Shown: one piece after another, positions 1 to 5,102 of the stretch
Numbering within the stretch: the stretch's first letter is position 1
How the letters are laid out: each line of letters opens with the position of its first letter
NCBI GenBank assembly: GCA_017466965.1
Contig: JAFTTD010000092.1
Coordinates: 1 to 5,102 of the forward strand
From: Bacteroidaceae bacterium
GTDB taxonomy: Bacteria; Bacteroidota; Bacteroidia; Bacteroidales; Bacteroidaceae
DNA length: 5,102 nucleotides
Direction: 5' to 3'
Position numbers and translations under genes: made by a program
The notes under the pieces: generated by a model
What the model saw: only the letters and a program-made list of their open reading frames with translations
Database searches by the model: none
What the model was told of the DNA's origin: nothing

Positions 1-1
1 A

Positions 2-91
2 ATTAATGAGATTAACAATGTAATTTACAAGAATCTTGAAAAAACAATAGATTCCTTCTATAAATGTTTTCAGCTTTCACAATTTGAATAA
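2..91 (+). CDS. Possible C-terminal fragment of an upstream gene (29 codons)
   Basis: An open frame runs in from the window edge and stops at TAA 89-91. The visible residues begin INEINNVIYKN and end FQLSQFE. They form a polar, Lys/Asn/Glu-containing stretch compatible with the helical tail of a protein, but too short to assign to a family. The other two forward frames close early, at TAA 4-6 and TAA 21-23, which makes this frame the only candidate for a gene entering from the left. The last codons overlap the left arm and loop of the hairpin at 71-111. An open run of this length in AT-rich DNA can occur by chance, so the call rests on its position at the edge and the terminator-like hairpin right at its end. 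Confidence 0.3.
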   Translation: MNEINNVIYKNLEKTIDSFYKCFQLSQFE

Positions 92-120
92 ATTTTCAAT
101 TGTGAAAGCTGAATTTTGTT
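71..120 (+). terminator. Hairpin with T-rich tail, possible terminator of the upstream gene
   Basis: CAGCTTTCACAAT (71-83) is perfectly complementary to ATTGTGAAAGCTG (99-111), giving a 13-bp stem. It can extend by TGAA/TTCA across a single bulged T to leave a six-base loop. The downstream sequence AATTTTGTT, and the T-runs after 128, are U-rich in the + direction but not an uninterrupted tract. The putative upstream stop codon TAA 89-91 lies in the loop, so the stem would form on the end of the coding sequence. No T tract follows it on the minus strand. It could instead be a DNA palindrome with another role. Confidence 0.45.
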
Positions 121-172
121 ATGAAGAGTTTTTGTTTTTTTTGTGTTGTATTTTTTGCATTAGTTTTTGCTG

Positions 173-202
173 TTTGTCCGTCTCTTACAAGAGACGGACA
201 AA
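173..202. repeat. Perfect 14-bp inverted repeat (tight hairpin)
   Basis: TTTGTCCGTCTCTT (173-186) is followed after two bases by its exact reverse complement (189-202). As RNA this would make a stem of about 13 bp with a four-base loop, extendable by two G-U pairs at its base. The arms are much richer in G+C than their surroundings. No T tract follows on either strand: TGCACCGC follows on + and CAGCAAAAA follows on -. An ordinary intrinsic terminator is therefore unlikely. It could be a structured RNA element or a protein-binding palindrome. Confidence 0.8.
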
Positions 203-324
203 TGCACCGCAAGGTTATACTAATTATTTAATATACAAAAATTTATAAAAACATTTTTATCTTGCTAACGATGTAAAATTACAAATAATGAACAAAATTA
301 AGCATTGGAACGAGTAAAAAGTTA

Positions 325-408
325 TAAATGTCAGTGAGATTTATATAAACTACACTGAGATTTATATAAATGTCAGTGACTTTTACATAACTGTCAGTGA
401 AGTTTAGA
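325..408. repeat. Tandem array of four 21-bp units, plus a partial fifth
   Basis: Four adjacent units start at 325, 346, 367 and 388. Each begins TAA(A/C) and carries TCAGTGA-like sequence followed by a T/A-rich half. The core TCAGTG recurs at 331, 373 and 394, exactly in 21-bp register. In unit 2 (346-366) the core reads ACACTG, so CACTGA there is the reverse complement of the others' TCAGTG. A fifth TCAGTG at 413 is 19 bp on and its unit is degenerate. A 21-bp period is two helical turns, so all cores face the same side of the DNA. The array ends about 80 bp before the putA promoter, a position suited to an activator or repressor array, although a simple minisatellite is also possible. Confidence 0.85.
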
Positions 409-485
409 ATTATCAGTGCATATTTTGAAATAATTTTGTTCTTTGATAAAATGTTGACGGTTTTGATGTTTTTATTTCATATTGT

Positions 486-515
486 TTTGTTTGTGAAAAA
501 TATCTGTTATCTTTG
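486..515 (+). promoter_or_regulatory. Probable putA promoter (Bacteroidota type)
   Basis: TTTG (486-489) lies 18 bp from TATCTTTG (508-515), a perfect match to the Bacteroidota -7 consensus TAnnTTTG. The known -33/-7 spacing is about 19 bp. Transcription would begin near 521-523, giving putA a 5' leader of about 188 nt, which is long for a single metabolic gene and contains the upstream ORF at 552-650. A second box, TAATTTTG at 431-438, has no matching -33 element and is less likely. Confidence 0.6.
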
Positions 516-551
516 TTGCTGAACTTTTGTTTACTTAATAATAATGATTTT

Positions 552-650
552 ATGAAACGCCACTTGTATGACATGTATTCTAAGCAGGGTATATCCGGAT
601 TGCATAGATTCAGGACGGTAATGTTCAGTCCGCCGTATGTGTGGGCCTGA
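552..650 (+). CDS. Candidate leader peptide (upstream ORF) of putA, 32 residues
   Basis: An ATG at 552 opens 32 codons ending at TGA 648-650, inside the predicted putA leader and 59 nt before the putA start, in a different frame. The peptide starts MKRHLYDMYSKQG and ends VMFSPPYVWA. It is basic and has neighbouring proline codons CCG CCG (630-635) followed by Tyr-Val-Trp-Ala and stop. G+C is 46 of 99 bases, clearly above the AT-rich DNA before it and the A-rich stretch between it and putA. That fits selection on a peptide or RNA structure. No Shine-Dalgarno is evident, as is common in this phylum. The 3' third overlaps the hairpin at 608-652. I do not recognise the peptide. A role as a ribosome-stalling regulator of proline catabolism is inference from position and Pro-Pro content; it could also be a non-coding structured leader. 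Confidence 0.4.
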   Translation: MKRHLYDMYSKQGISGLHRFRTVMFSPPYVWA

Positions 651-652
651 AT
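608..652 (+). promoter_or_regulatory. Leader RNA hairpin spanning the end of the upstream ORF
   Basis: ATTCAGG (608-614) pairs perfectly with CCTGAAT (646-652). Directly inside, ACGG (615-618) can pair with CCGT (633-636), and GGAC (613-616) can alternatively pair with GTCC (628-631). These pairings are mutually exclusive. The right arm contains the upstream ORF's TGA stop, and the Pro-Pro codons lie within the loop region. A ribosome held at those codons or at the stop would cover the inner stem and part of the outer one, so translation and folding must compete. C/T-rich sequence (about 660-668) follows but is not a clear terminator tract. Its regulatory role is inferred. Confidence 0.45.
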
Positions 653-709
653 TGATGGCTTTCCTTTTGTGAGCAAAAATAGAACATAAACACACTAAAA
701 TCTAATAAT

Positions 710-3700
710 ATGGAAAAATATCCTTCTGTATCGGAAGTCTTGGAATGGGCCAAGAAACTATATGACACATGTGAAACAACTATTACTGATGCTGAAAGAA
801 AGGAACAGCAGAAGTATGCTACAATGGTACAGAGACCGCAGGACAAGAAGTTTCTTGTGAAGATGCTTGATGAATCTTCGCAGATTCGTGATGACAAGAA
901 ACTGGCTAAGCGTATAAAGACTCTTATTGACACTTACGGAATTCCTGAATTCCTCAGCAAGGGAGATGCTTTCTTGTTCAAGATGTACCAGATGTTTGGA
1001 CATCATTTTGACTTTATAGCAATTCCTATAATAAAGAAACGCTTGCGTCTGGACACTTCTAAGGTTATTATTGACGAGGCTCGCCCTAAACTTACGGAGC
1101 ACTTGGCTACTCGCTTCAAGGAGAAGATTGGTCAGAACGTGAACTTGCTTGGTGAGGTTGTGCTTGGTGACGGTGAGGCGGACAAGCGTTATTATCATTA
1201 TCTTGAGGCTCTTGAATCTCCGGACATTAATTATATATCTGTGAAGATTTCTGGTATTTATGCTCAGACTCATGCCCTGAATTATGCTGAAAGTTTTCCT
1301 GAGCTTGTTAGACGTATGTCGGAATTGTATCAGAAGGCGATAGACAATCCGTATGTTGATGAAAATGGCAAAAAGAGGGCTAAGTTCATCAATCTTGACA
1401 TGGAGGAGTATAAGGATGCCCACTTGACTATGAGGCTGTTTAAGGAAGTGCTCAGCAAACCTGAATTCAAGAACTATTCAGCGGGTATCGTGGTTCAGTC
1501 GTATCTGCCTGATGCCTACGGATTCCAGTCTGAACTTCTGGAGTTTGCCCACAAGCGTTGCGCTGAAGGTGGAGCGCCTATCAAGATGCGTATTGTGAAG
1601 GGATGCAACCTTGACATGGAAACGGTGGTTTCATCATTGCGCGGATGGCCTAATCCTGTATTGAAGTCGAAGACTGAAGTGGATGCTAACTATCTGCATA
1701 TAATTGAGCGTGGTCTGAAGCCTGAAAATGCTAAAGTTCTGCACATAGGTATGGCTTCGCATAACTGGTTTACCATCTCATACGCTTATCTGCTTACGAA
1801 GATGTATGATACTCCGAAGGAGTGTTTCTGCTTTGAGATGCTTGAGGGTATGGCTAATCATCTGTGGAGAGCGCAGTCAATCCTTGGCAATCATGTGATT
1901 CTTTATACTCCGGTTGTTAAGGATGAGCATTTCCTGAATGCTGTGTCATATCTTGTACGCCGTATGGACGAGCAGACTGCTCCTGACAATTTCCTTACGC
2001 ATTCGTTCAACCTGAAGCCTGGTACTGAGACTTGGGCTTTCCTGCAGAAGCAGTTTGAAGAGGCGTATGCCATGAAGGACAGCTTGGATAATACTCCTAC
2101 GCGCAATCAGGACAGAAACAAACCTTATGCGCCGGTGCCACCGAGCGATGAGATGAAGAATGAGCCTGATACAGATTTCGATCGTGAGGTAAACCAGGAA
2201 TGGCAGCGTAAGATTTTCGCTAAGTGGAAAAAGTCTGAAACTGACGAACCTCAGATTATTCCGTTGCAGATAGGTGACACTACTGTAGTGACAGATAAGA
2301 GACACAAGTATATGGACCGTTGTCAGGATGATAAGGTTTGTGTTTGTGAAATGTCGATGGCTGACAAGACTCAAGTGGAGCAGATTGTGAAGATTGCAGC
2401 TGAAGATCCTTCAGGATGGAGAAAGTCTGATATTGAAACACGTCATAAGATTATGTATGATGCTGCTAACCGTCTTGGTGATTTGCGTGGTGACCTTATA
2501 GGTGCAATGTGCGCTATTACAGGCAAGACTGTGGTTGAGGGTGATGTGGAAGTGTCTGAGGGTATAGACTATGCAAGATTCTATACAACAACAATTAAGA
2601 AGTTCTATGCTCTGAACAGCATAAATATAGAAAGCAAAGGGGCTATTCTTGTTATATCTCCATGGAATTTCCCTTGTGCGATTCCTATTGGAGGTATTGT
2701 GGCTGCGTTGGCTGGCGGTAATACCGTTATTCTGAAGCCGGCTACAGTTGCAGCTCCGGTGGCATGGCTGTTTGCTAAGGCATTCTGGGATGCAGGTGTG
2801 CCAAAGGAGGCTCTTCAGGTTGTGATTACTGACAGAGAGGCTTTGACAACGCTTACTACTGCCCCTGAAATAAAGCATATAATACTTACGGGCGGAACTG
2901 AAACGGCTCAGAATATTACAAAGGTGAATCCGGCTACACCACTGTCGGCTGAGACTGGTGGTAAGAATGTTATGATTCTTACTGCTTCAGGTGACCGTGA
3001 TCATGCTATTATGAATGTTGTGGCTTCTGCGTTCGGAAATGCAGGACAGAAATGCTCGGCTTGCTCTCTGCTTCTTGTAGAGCGCTCTGTATATAATGAT
3101 CCTGATTTCCATGAGAAGCTGAAGGACGCTGCAACAAGTATGAAGGTTGGTTCGGTATGGAACGCTGGAAATATTGTTGGTCCTATGATCACAAACAATA
3201 ATGAAAAACTTAATGAGGCCCTGAAGCTGGAGGCTGGAGAATCATGGCTTGTACCTCCGAGATTTGTGGATGAAAAGAAATATATTCTTGCGCCTACAGT
3301 GAAGATGGGAGTTAAGCCTGGCAGTTATTCGTTCCGTACAGAGCTGTTTGGACCTATGTTAAGCGTTTGCCCATTTGATACATTGCAACAAGCTATTGAT
3401 TTGGTTAACGGGCTTGACTATGGATTGACTTCAGGTATTCAGTCGCTTGATGAAAAGGAACGCATGTTGTGGAGAGAACAGATAAAGGCTGGTAATCTAT
3501 ATATTAACCGCGGTATTACAGGAGCTATTGTTAACAGACAACCTTTTGGCGGTATGAAACTGTCTGCGTTCGGTGGTGGCATCAAGGCTGGCGGACCTAA
3601 CTATTGTGCTTGTTTTGTAAATATAACAGACAAGGAGGATTCAAAGGTTGATTATAAACAGAGTTATGCGAAGGCGTATGAGACTGAGTTTGCGCATCCA

Positions 3701-4147
3701 AGGGATTGGAACAAGTGTCATGGCGAGCAGAACCTGTTCAGATATCTTCCGCTTGACAGTATGGTATTGCGTCTGTTCCCTGGTGATTCAGATGAACAGG
3801 CCAAGATGATAGCCCTTGCCGCTAAGACTTGTAAGACTCCATTGACAATTAGTTTTGACCCTTCAGACGACCGTTCTGCTTCATTGGCTTCTACAGGGTG
3901 CATATTGAAGAAAGAAGGAATGAAAGACTTTTTGGCATCAATGGCTTCTTATGAGCGCATACGTACTTGTAGCCCTAACATTCCTATGGAGATGTATGAA
4001 AAGGCTGCTGCTACAAATAAATATATAGCTACAGCTCCTCCTGTGAAAGAAGGTAGGGTAGAGCTGATTCATTATATTAAAGAACAGAGCATTTCGTATG
4101 AATATCATAGGTACGGAAGCATATCAGAAGTACCAGCAGAAGCGTAA
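710..4147 (+). CDS. putA: Bifunctional proline dehydrogenase / L-glutamate gamma-semialdehyde dehydrogenase PutA
   Basis: This 1145-residue enzyme oxidises proline to P5C with FAD (electrons usually pass to membrane quinone), then glutamate semialdehyde to glutamate with NAD+. The N-terminal part (about 1-110) is helical; there is no ribbon-helix-helix DNA-binding domain. The PRODH barrel (about 120-430) shows SVKIS, NLDMEE, VVQSYLPDA, MRIVKG and YLVRRMDE. By alignment to E. coli PutA (K329, D370, Y540, R555, R556) the active-site residues are K179, D230, Y399, R417 and R418. A charged linker (about 440-515) leads to the aldehyde dehydrogenase domain (about 545-970) with SPWNFP (N653), GNTVILKP, ETGGKN, nucleophile C782 in GQKCS, ELFGP, and the P5C-type tail TGAIVNRQPFGG with KAGGPNY. 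The C-terminal extension (about 985-1145) has GEQNLFRYLP and EQSISYEYHRYG, like the extra ALDH-superfamily domain of longer PutAs. The ATG at 710 is the natural start and has no strong Shine-Dalgarno. The gene appears intact and monocistronic. Confidence 0.97.
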   Translation: MEKYPSVSEVLEWAKKLYDTCETTITDAERKEQQKYATMVQRPQDKKFLVKMLDESSQIRDDKKLAKRIKTLIDTYGIPEFLSKGDAFLFKMYQMFGHHFDFIAIPIIKKRLRLDTSKVIIDEARPKLTEHLATRFKEKIGQNVNLLGEVVLGDGEADKRYYHYLEALESPDINYISVKISGIYAQTHALNYAESFPELVRRMSELYQKAIDNPYVDENGKKRAKFINLDMEEYKDAHLTMRLFKEVLSKPEFKNYSAGIVVQSYLPDAYGFQSELLEFAHKRCAEGGAPIKMRIVKGCNLDMETVVSSLRGWPNPVLKSKTEVDANYLHIIERGLKPENAKVLHIGMASHNWFTISYAYLLTKMYDTPKECFCFEMLEGMANHLWRAQSILGNHVILYTPVVKDEHFLNAVSYLVRRMDEQTAPDNFLTHSFNLKPGTETWAFLQKQFEEAYAMKDSLDNTPTRNQDRNKPYAPVPPSDEMKNEPDTDFDREVNQEWQRKIFAKWKKSETDEPQIIPLQIGDTTVVTDKRHKYMDRCQDDKVCVCEMSMADKTQVEQIVKIAAEDPSGWRKSDIETRHKIMYDAANRLGDLRGDLIGAMCAITGKTVVEGDVEVSEGIDYARFYTTTIKKFYALNSINIESKGAILVISPWNFPCAIPIGGIVAALAGGNTVILKPATVAAPVAWLFAKAFWDAGVPKEALQVVITDREALTTLTTAPEIKHIILTGGTETAQNITKVNPATPLSAETGGKNVMILTASGDRDHAIMNVVASAFGNAGQKCSACSLLLVERSVYNDPDFHEKLKDAATSMKVGSVWNAGNIVGPMITNNNEKLNEALKLEAGESWLVPPRFVDEKKYILAPTVKMGVKPGSYSFRTELFGPMLSVCPFDTLQQAIDLVNGLDYGLTSGIQSLDEKERMLWREQIKAGNLYINRGITGAIVNRQPFGGMKLSAFGGGIKAGGPNYCACFVNITDKEDSKVDYKQSYAKAYETEFAHPRDWNKCHGEQNLFRYLPLDSMVLRLFPGDSDEQAKMIALAAKTCKTPLTISFDPSDDRSASLASTGCILKKEGMKDFLASMASYERIRTCSPNIPMEMYEKAAATNKYIATAPPVKEGRVELIHYIKEQSISYEYHRYGSISEVPAEA

Positions 4148-4200
4148 TGGGATAGGGTAATCCTATATACCAATTAACAACTTTGCTTACATTCTACTTT

Positions 4201-4238
4201 CAAAGTTAAGTTTAGGAAACTTGGTTGTTTAACTTTTG
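4201..4238. repeat. Nested inverted repeats after putA
   Basis: AAAGTTAA (4202-4209) is complementary to TTAACTTT (4229-4236). Overlapping it, AAGTTT AGG AAACTT (4208-4222) forms a compact 6-bp hairpin with a three-base loop. The two foldings compete for bases 4208-4209. They lie in the putA 3' untranslated region just before the main terminator and could protect the transcript end or be incidental to AT-rich DNA. Confidence 0.4.
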
Positions 4239-4295
4239 GCCTGGTTTATATCGTTTTTTGACAAAGCGGTATTTGCCAGGCCAATTTTATTATTT
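4236..4295 (+). terminator. putA terminator: long imperfect hairpin plus T-rich tail
   Basis: TTGGCCTGG (4236-4244) pairs perfectly with CCAGGCCAA (4276-4284). Inside, after a small internal loop, ATATCGTTTT (4248-4257) pairs with AAAGCGGTAT and its flank (4263-4272), including G-U pairs, around a short loop. TTTTATTATTT follows on the + strand, whereas the minus strand has an A-rich flank, so termination is directed at putA transcripts. It begins about 90 bp after the putA stop. Its right arm overlaps the -33 element of the next promoter. Confidence 0.7.
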
Positions 4296-4302
4296 ACCTT
4301 TG
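4272..4302 (+). promoter_or_regulatory. Promoter of the DUF3467 gene (perfect Bacteroidota match)
   Basis: TTTG (4272-4275), exactly 19 bp, then TACCTTTG (4295-4302) is an ideal match to the TTTG-N19-TAnnTTTG consensus. Transcription would start near 4309, giving a leader of about 40 nt made almost entirely of A and T, without a Shine-Dalgarno. The -33 box lies within the right arm of the upstream gene's terminator hairpin. Confidence 0.85.
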
Positions 4303-4348
4303 CATATAATAATTATACACATTATTAATATTATATATAGAAACTATT

Positions 4349-4675
4349 ATGGCAAACGAAAAAGATTCAAAGCAGATACAGATAGAACTGAAGCCGGAAC
4401 TTGCTCAGGGTACTTATGCTAATCTGGCTTTTTTGACACATTCAAGTTCGGAATTTATTCTTGATTTCATAGCAATGTTGCCGGGTATGACTAAGGCGGA
4501 AGTGAAGTCAAGAGTGATTATGACTCCTGAACATGTGAAGCGTCTTCTTTTTGCTCTTCAGGATAATGTCCAGAAATATGAGGCTCAGTTTGGAAATATA
4601 AACTTGCAGCCTAACCAGCAGCAGGAGGGCCCTAGAACTATCGCGCCTTTTAACATTAAGAAAGGTGATGCTTGA
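4349..4675 (+). CDS. DUF3467 domain-containing protein
   Basis: This 108-residue protein starts MANEKDSKQIQIELKPE. The family core (about 10-80) is readable: a strand-like IQIELKPELAQG, YANLAFLTHSSSEFILDF, MLPGMTKAEVKSR, then VIMTPEHVKRLLFALQDN and a helix ending KYEAQFGNI. This is the typical DUF3467 (Pfam PF11950) arrangement, and the length is normal. The tail (about 88-108) is Gln/Pro/Lys-rich and probably disordered. There is no signal peptide or membrane segment, so it should be cytoplasmic. The family's function is unknown. In Bacteroides relatives a member often lies beside rpoC, but here it follows putA with its own promoter and terminator, which argues for an independent single-gene unit. 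No enzymatic motif is visible. The ATG at 4349 follows the promoter by about 40 nt and begins the conserved region without leftover sequence. Confidence 0.88.
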   Translation: MANEKDSKQIQIELKPELAQGTYANLAFLTHSSSEFILDFIAMLPGMTKAEVKSRVIMTPEHVKRLLFALQDNVQKYEAQFGNINLQPNQQQEGPRTIAPFNIKKGDA

Positions 4676-4711
4676 TTTGTTCATTTAAGAAACACAAACG
4701 ATTTTGTAATT

Positions 4712-4745
4712 CAAACACTGCATATAATGCGGTGTTTGTTTTTTT
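4712..4745 (+). terminator. Strong intrinsic terminator of the DUF3467 gene
   Basis: CAAACACTGCA (4712-4722) pairs with TGCGGTGTTTG (4728-4738) through 11 pairs, one of them G-U, around the loop TATAA. Seven T residues (4739-4745) follow directly. This is a textbook rho-independent terminator, 37 bp after the stop codon, acting on the + strand only. Confidence 0.92.
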
Positions 4746-4903
4746 AAAACATTTGCTTTGTACTTGGCTCTTCTTTATATCTTTTAAGAAAAGAAGGCTT
4801 GTTGGGTACTATAATGTTGTATTGACGCGCTATTGTTTGATGTGGCTGACGTGGATACAAGGGTTTTATGATTGTTTGTTGATGCATAGTGTTAATTCTA
4901 CAC

Positions 4904-5014
4904 TATTAAGGCATTAAAAAAACCGTGTTTTGTAAAAAATACCCCTTAAAAAACGTTAAATATTCGCTATGTCTATTTTTTTTAGGGATAGAAGATAAAT
5001 TTATTGCCTTAATA
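4904..5014. repeat. Nested long-range inverted repeat upstream of a promoter
   Basis: The outer arms 4904-4918 (starting TATTAAGGCA) and 5000-5014 (ending TGCCTTAATA) match at 14 of 15 positions as reverse complements. Inside them, 4940-4953 (TACCCCTTAAAAAA) pairs with 4977-4990 (TTTTTTTAGGGATA) at 12 of 14 positions. The whole element is 111 bp and ends one base before the -33 region of the next promoter. There is no flanking target duplication (left flank TCTACAC, right flank ATATGC), so it does not look like a recently inserted miniature transposon. It may be an operator pair or a DNA structure at the promoter. Confidence 0.6.
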
Positions 5015-5015
5015 A

Positions 5016-5046
5016 TATGCTATTTCATAGAAAATTGCTAACTTTG
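5016..5046 (+). promoter_or_regulatory. Promoter for a gene beyond the window edge
   Basis: TAACTTTG (5039-5046) is a perfect TAnnTTTG -7 box. The -33 position, 19 bp upstream, reads TATG (5016-5019), one mismatch from TTTG. Transcription would start near 5053. The -33 element directly abuts the right arm of the inverted repeat at 5000-5014. Confidence 0.65.
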
Positions 5047-5098
5047 CCCCACTTTTTGGTGTATTATGTCCTGTGCTTTGTAATAGATAGGACTATAT

Positions 5099-5102
5099 AT
5101 GA
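5099..5102 (+). CDS. Possible start codon of the next gene (truncated)
   Basis: ATG at 5099-5101 lies about 46 nt after the predicted transcription start, with AGGA (5089-5092) six bases upstream serving as a possible Shine-Dalgarno. AGGAC (5089-5093) can also pair with GTCCT (5068-5072), which would bury that site in a leader hairpin. The window ends after one base of the second codon, so nothing can be said about the product. An earlier ATG at 5066 reaches a stop after five codons and is not a gene start. Confidence 0.35.

Larger units (their letters stand above)
112..485. other. Gene-free AT-rich region
   Basis: No open frame here resembles a known protein. The stretch opens with T-rich sequence (111-170), followed by a near-perfect hairpin (173-202), featureless AT-rich DNA (about 230-320), the 21-bp repeat array (325-408), and a lone TAATTTTG box (431-438) that lacks a TTTG at the expected 19-bp distance. 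A 36-codon frame at 121-231 starts with a hydrophobic run, but its Phe/Val/Leu content follows from the T-rich DNA and it is not called as a gene. Confidence 0.6.
4746..5098. other. Non-coding region between the DUF3467 gene and the next promoter
   Basis: No convincing gene lies here. On the + strand the open frame starting at a TTG near 4672 runs through the terminator and has a Phe/Leu/Cys-rich translation typical of T-rich DNA. On the minus strand a 47-codon frame (4887 down to 4744, beginning MHQQTIIKPLYPRQ) is unlike typical random AT-rich translation but has no recognisable promoter or family. Small hairpins are CTTCTTT/AAAGAAG (4770-4776, 4790-4796) and ATAGTGT/ACACTAT (4886-4892, 4900-4906). 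The nested inverted repeat at 4904-5014 and a promoter complete the region. Confidence 0.55.

Noticed and set aside
325..418. CRISPR array
   Set aside because: The units are directly adjacent, only 21 bp and degenerate, with no unique spacers of constant length and no cas genes nearby.
431..438. TAATTTTG box as the putA promoter
   Set aside because: It matches TAnnTTTG but there is no TTTG at about 19 bp upstream; the pair at 486-515 is better.
413..676. 87-codon open frame on the minus strand across the putA leader
   Set aside because: It runs antisense to the promoter and leader ORF, has no family resemblance and a Lys/Ser/Asn-rich tail expected from AT-rich DNA.
758..1423. Long minus-strand open frame inside putA (221 codons)
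   Set aside because: It is fully antisense to a clear PutA coding region, has Ile/Leu/Arg-rich low-information composition and no recognisable motif.
4225..4422. 65-codon + strand frame overlapping the start of the DUF3467 gene
   Set aside because: It begins before the DUF3467 promoter, reads through the putA terminator and overlaps the real gene in another frame.
4672..4917. 81-codon + strand frame overlapping the DUF3467 stop
   Set aside because: It starts at TTG, crosses a strong terminator, and its Phe/Leu/Cys/Trp-rich translation looks like T-rich non-coding DNA.
4904..5014. Miniature inverted-repeat transposable element
   Set aside because: The terminal arms fit, but no flanking target-site duplication is visible and no second copy is present in the window.

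Overview
The window looks like chromosomal DNA of a Bacteroidales bacterium (Bacteroides/Prevotella-like; the genus cannot be fixed by eye). The evidence is AT-rich intergenic DNA, promoters of the Bacteroidota type (TTTG, about 19 bp, then TAnnTTTG), genes without strong Shine-Dalgarno sites, and a DUF3467 protein of a kind common in this group. All supported genes are on the + strand.

Layout. Positions 1-91 may hold the last 29 codons of an upstream gene, overlapped by a strong hairpin (71-111) that could be its terminator. Positions 112-485 contain no convincing gene. They hold a near-perfect 13-14 bp hairpin (173-202) and a tandem array of 21-bp units (325-408) with TCAGTG at each core. 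A promoter at 486-515 starts a leader of about 188 nt. Inside the leader is a 32-codon upstream ORF (552-650) that is richer in G+C than its surroundings, has a Pro-Pro pair near its end, and has its stop codon within a hairpin. Positions 710-4147 encode PutA, the bifunctional proline dehydrogenase / glutamate-semialdehyde dehydrogenase, with all recognisable catalytic residues present and no N-terminal DNA-binding domain. A long hairpin terminator (4236-4295) ends putA, and its right arm contains the -33 box of the next promoter (4272-4302). That promoter drives a 108-residue DUF3467 protein (4349-4675), closed by a textbook terminator (4712-4745). The remaining 350 bp are mostly non-coding: a nested inverted repeat (4904-5014) sits just upstream of a third promoter (5016-5046), which probably serves a gene whose ATG (5099-5101) lies at the window edge.

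Function. The one pathway visible is proline catabolism: PutA oxidises proline to glutamate in two coupled steps. PutA here lacks the ribbon-helix-helix autorepressor domain of enterobacterial PutA, so its control must lie elsewhere. The best candidate for undescribed biology is the putA control region: a 21-bp repeat array upstream of the promoter, then a leader ORF containing Pro-Pro codons and an RNA hairpin. This is consistent with, but does not prove, translation-coupled sensing of proline. The DUF3467 gene has its own promoter and terminator, so it is a separate transcription unit with no evident functional link to putA.
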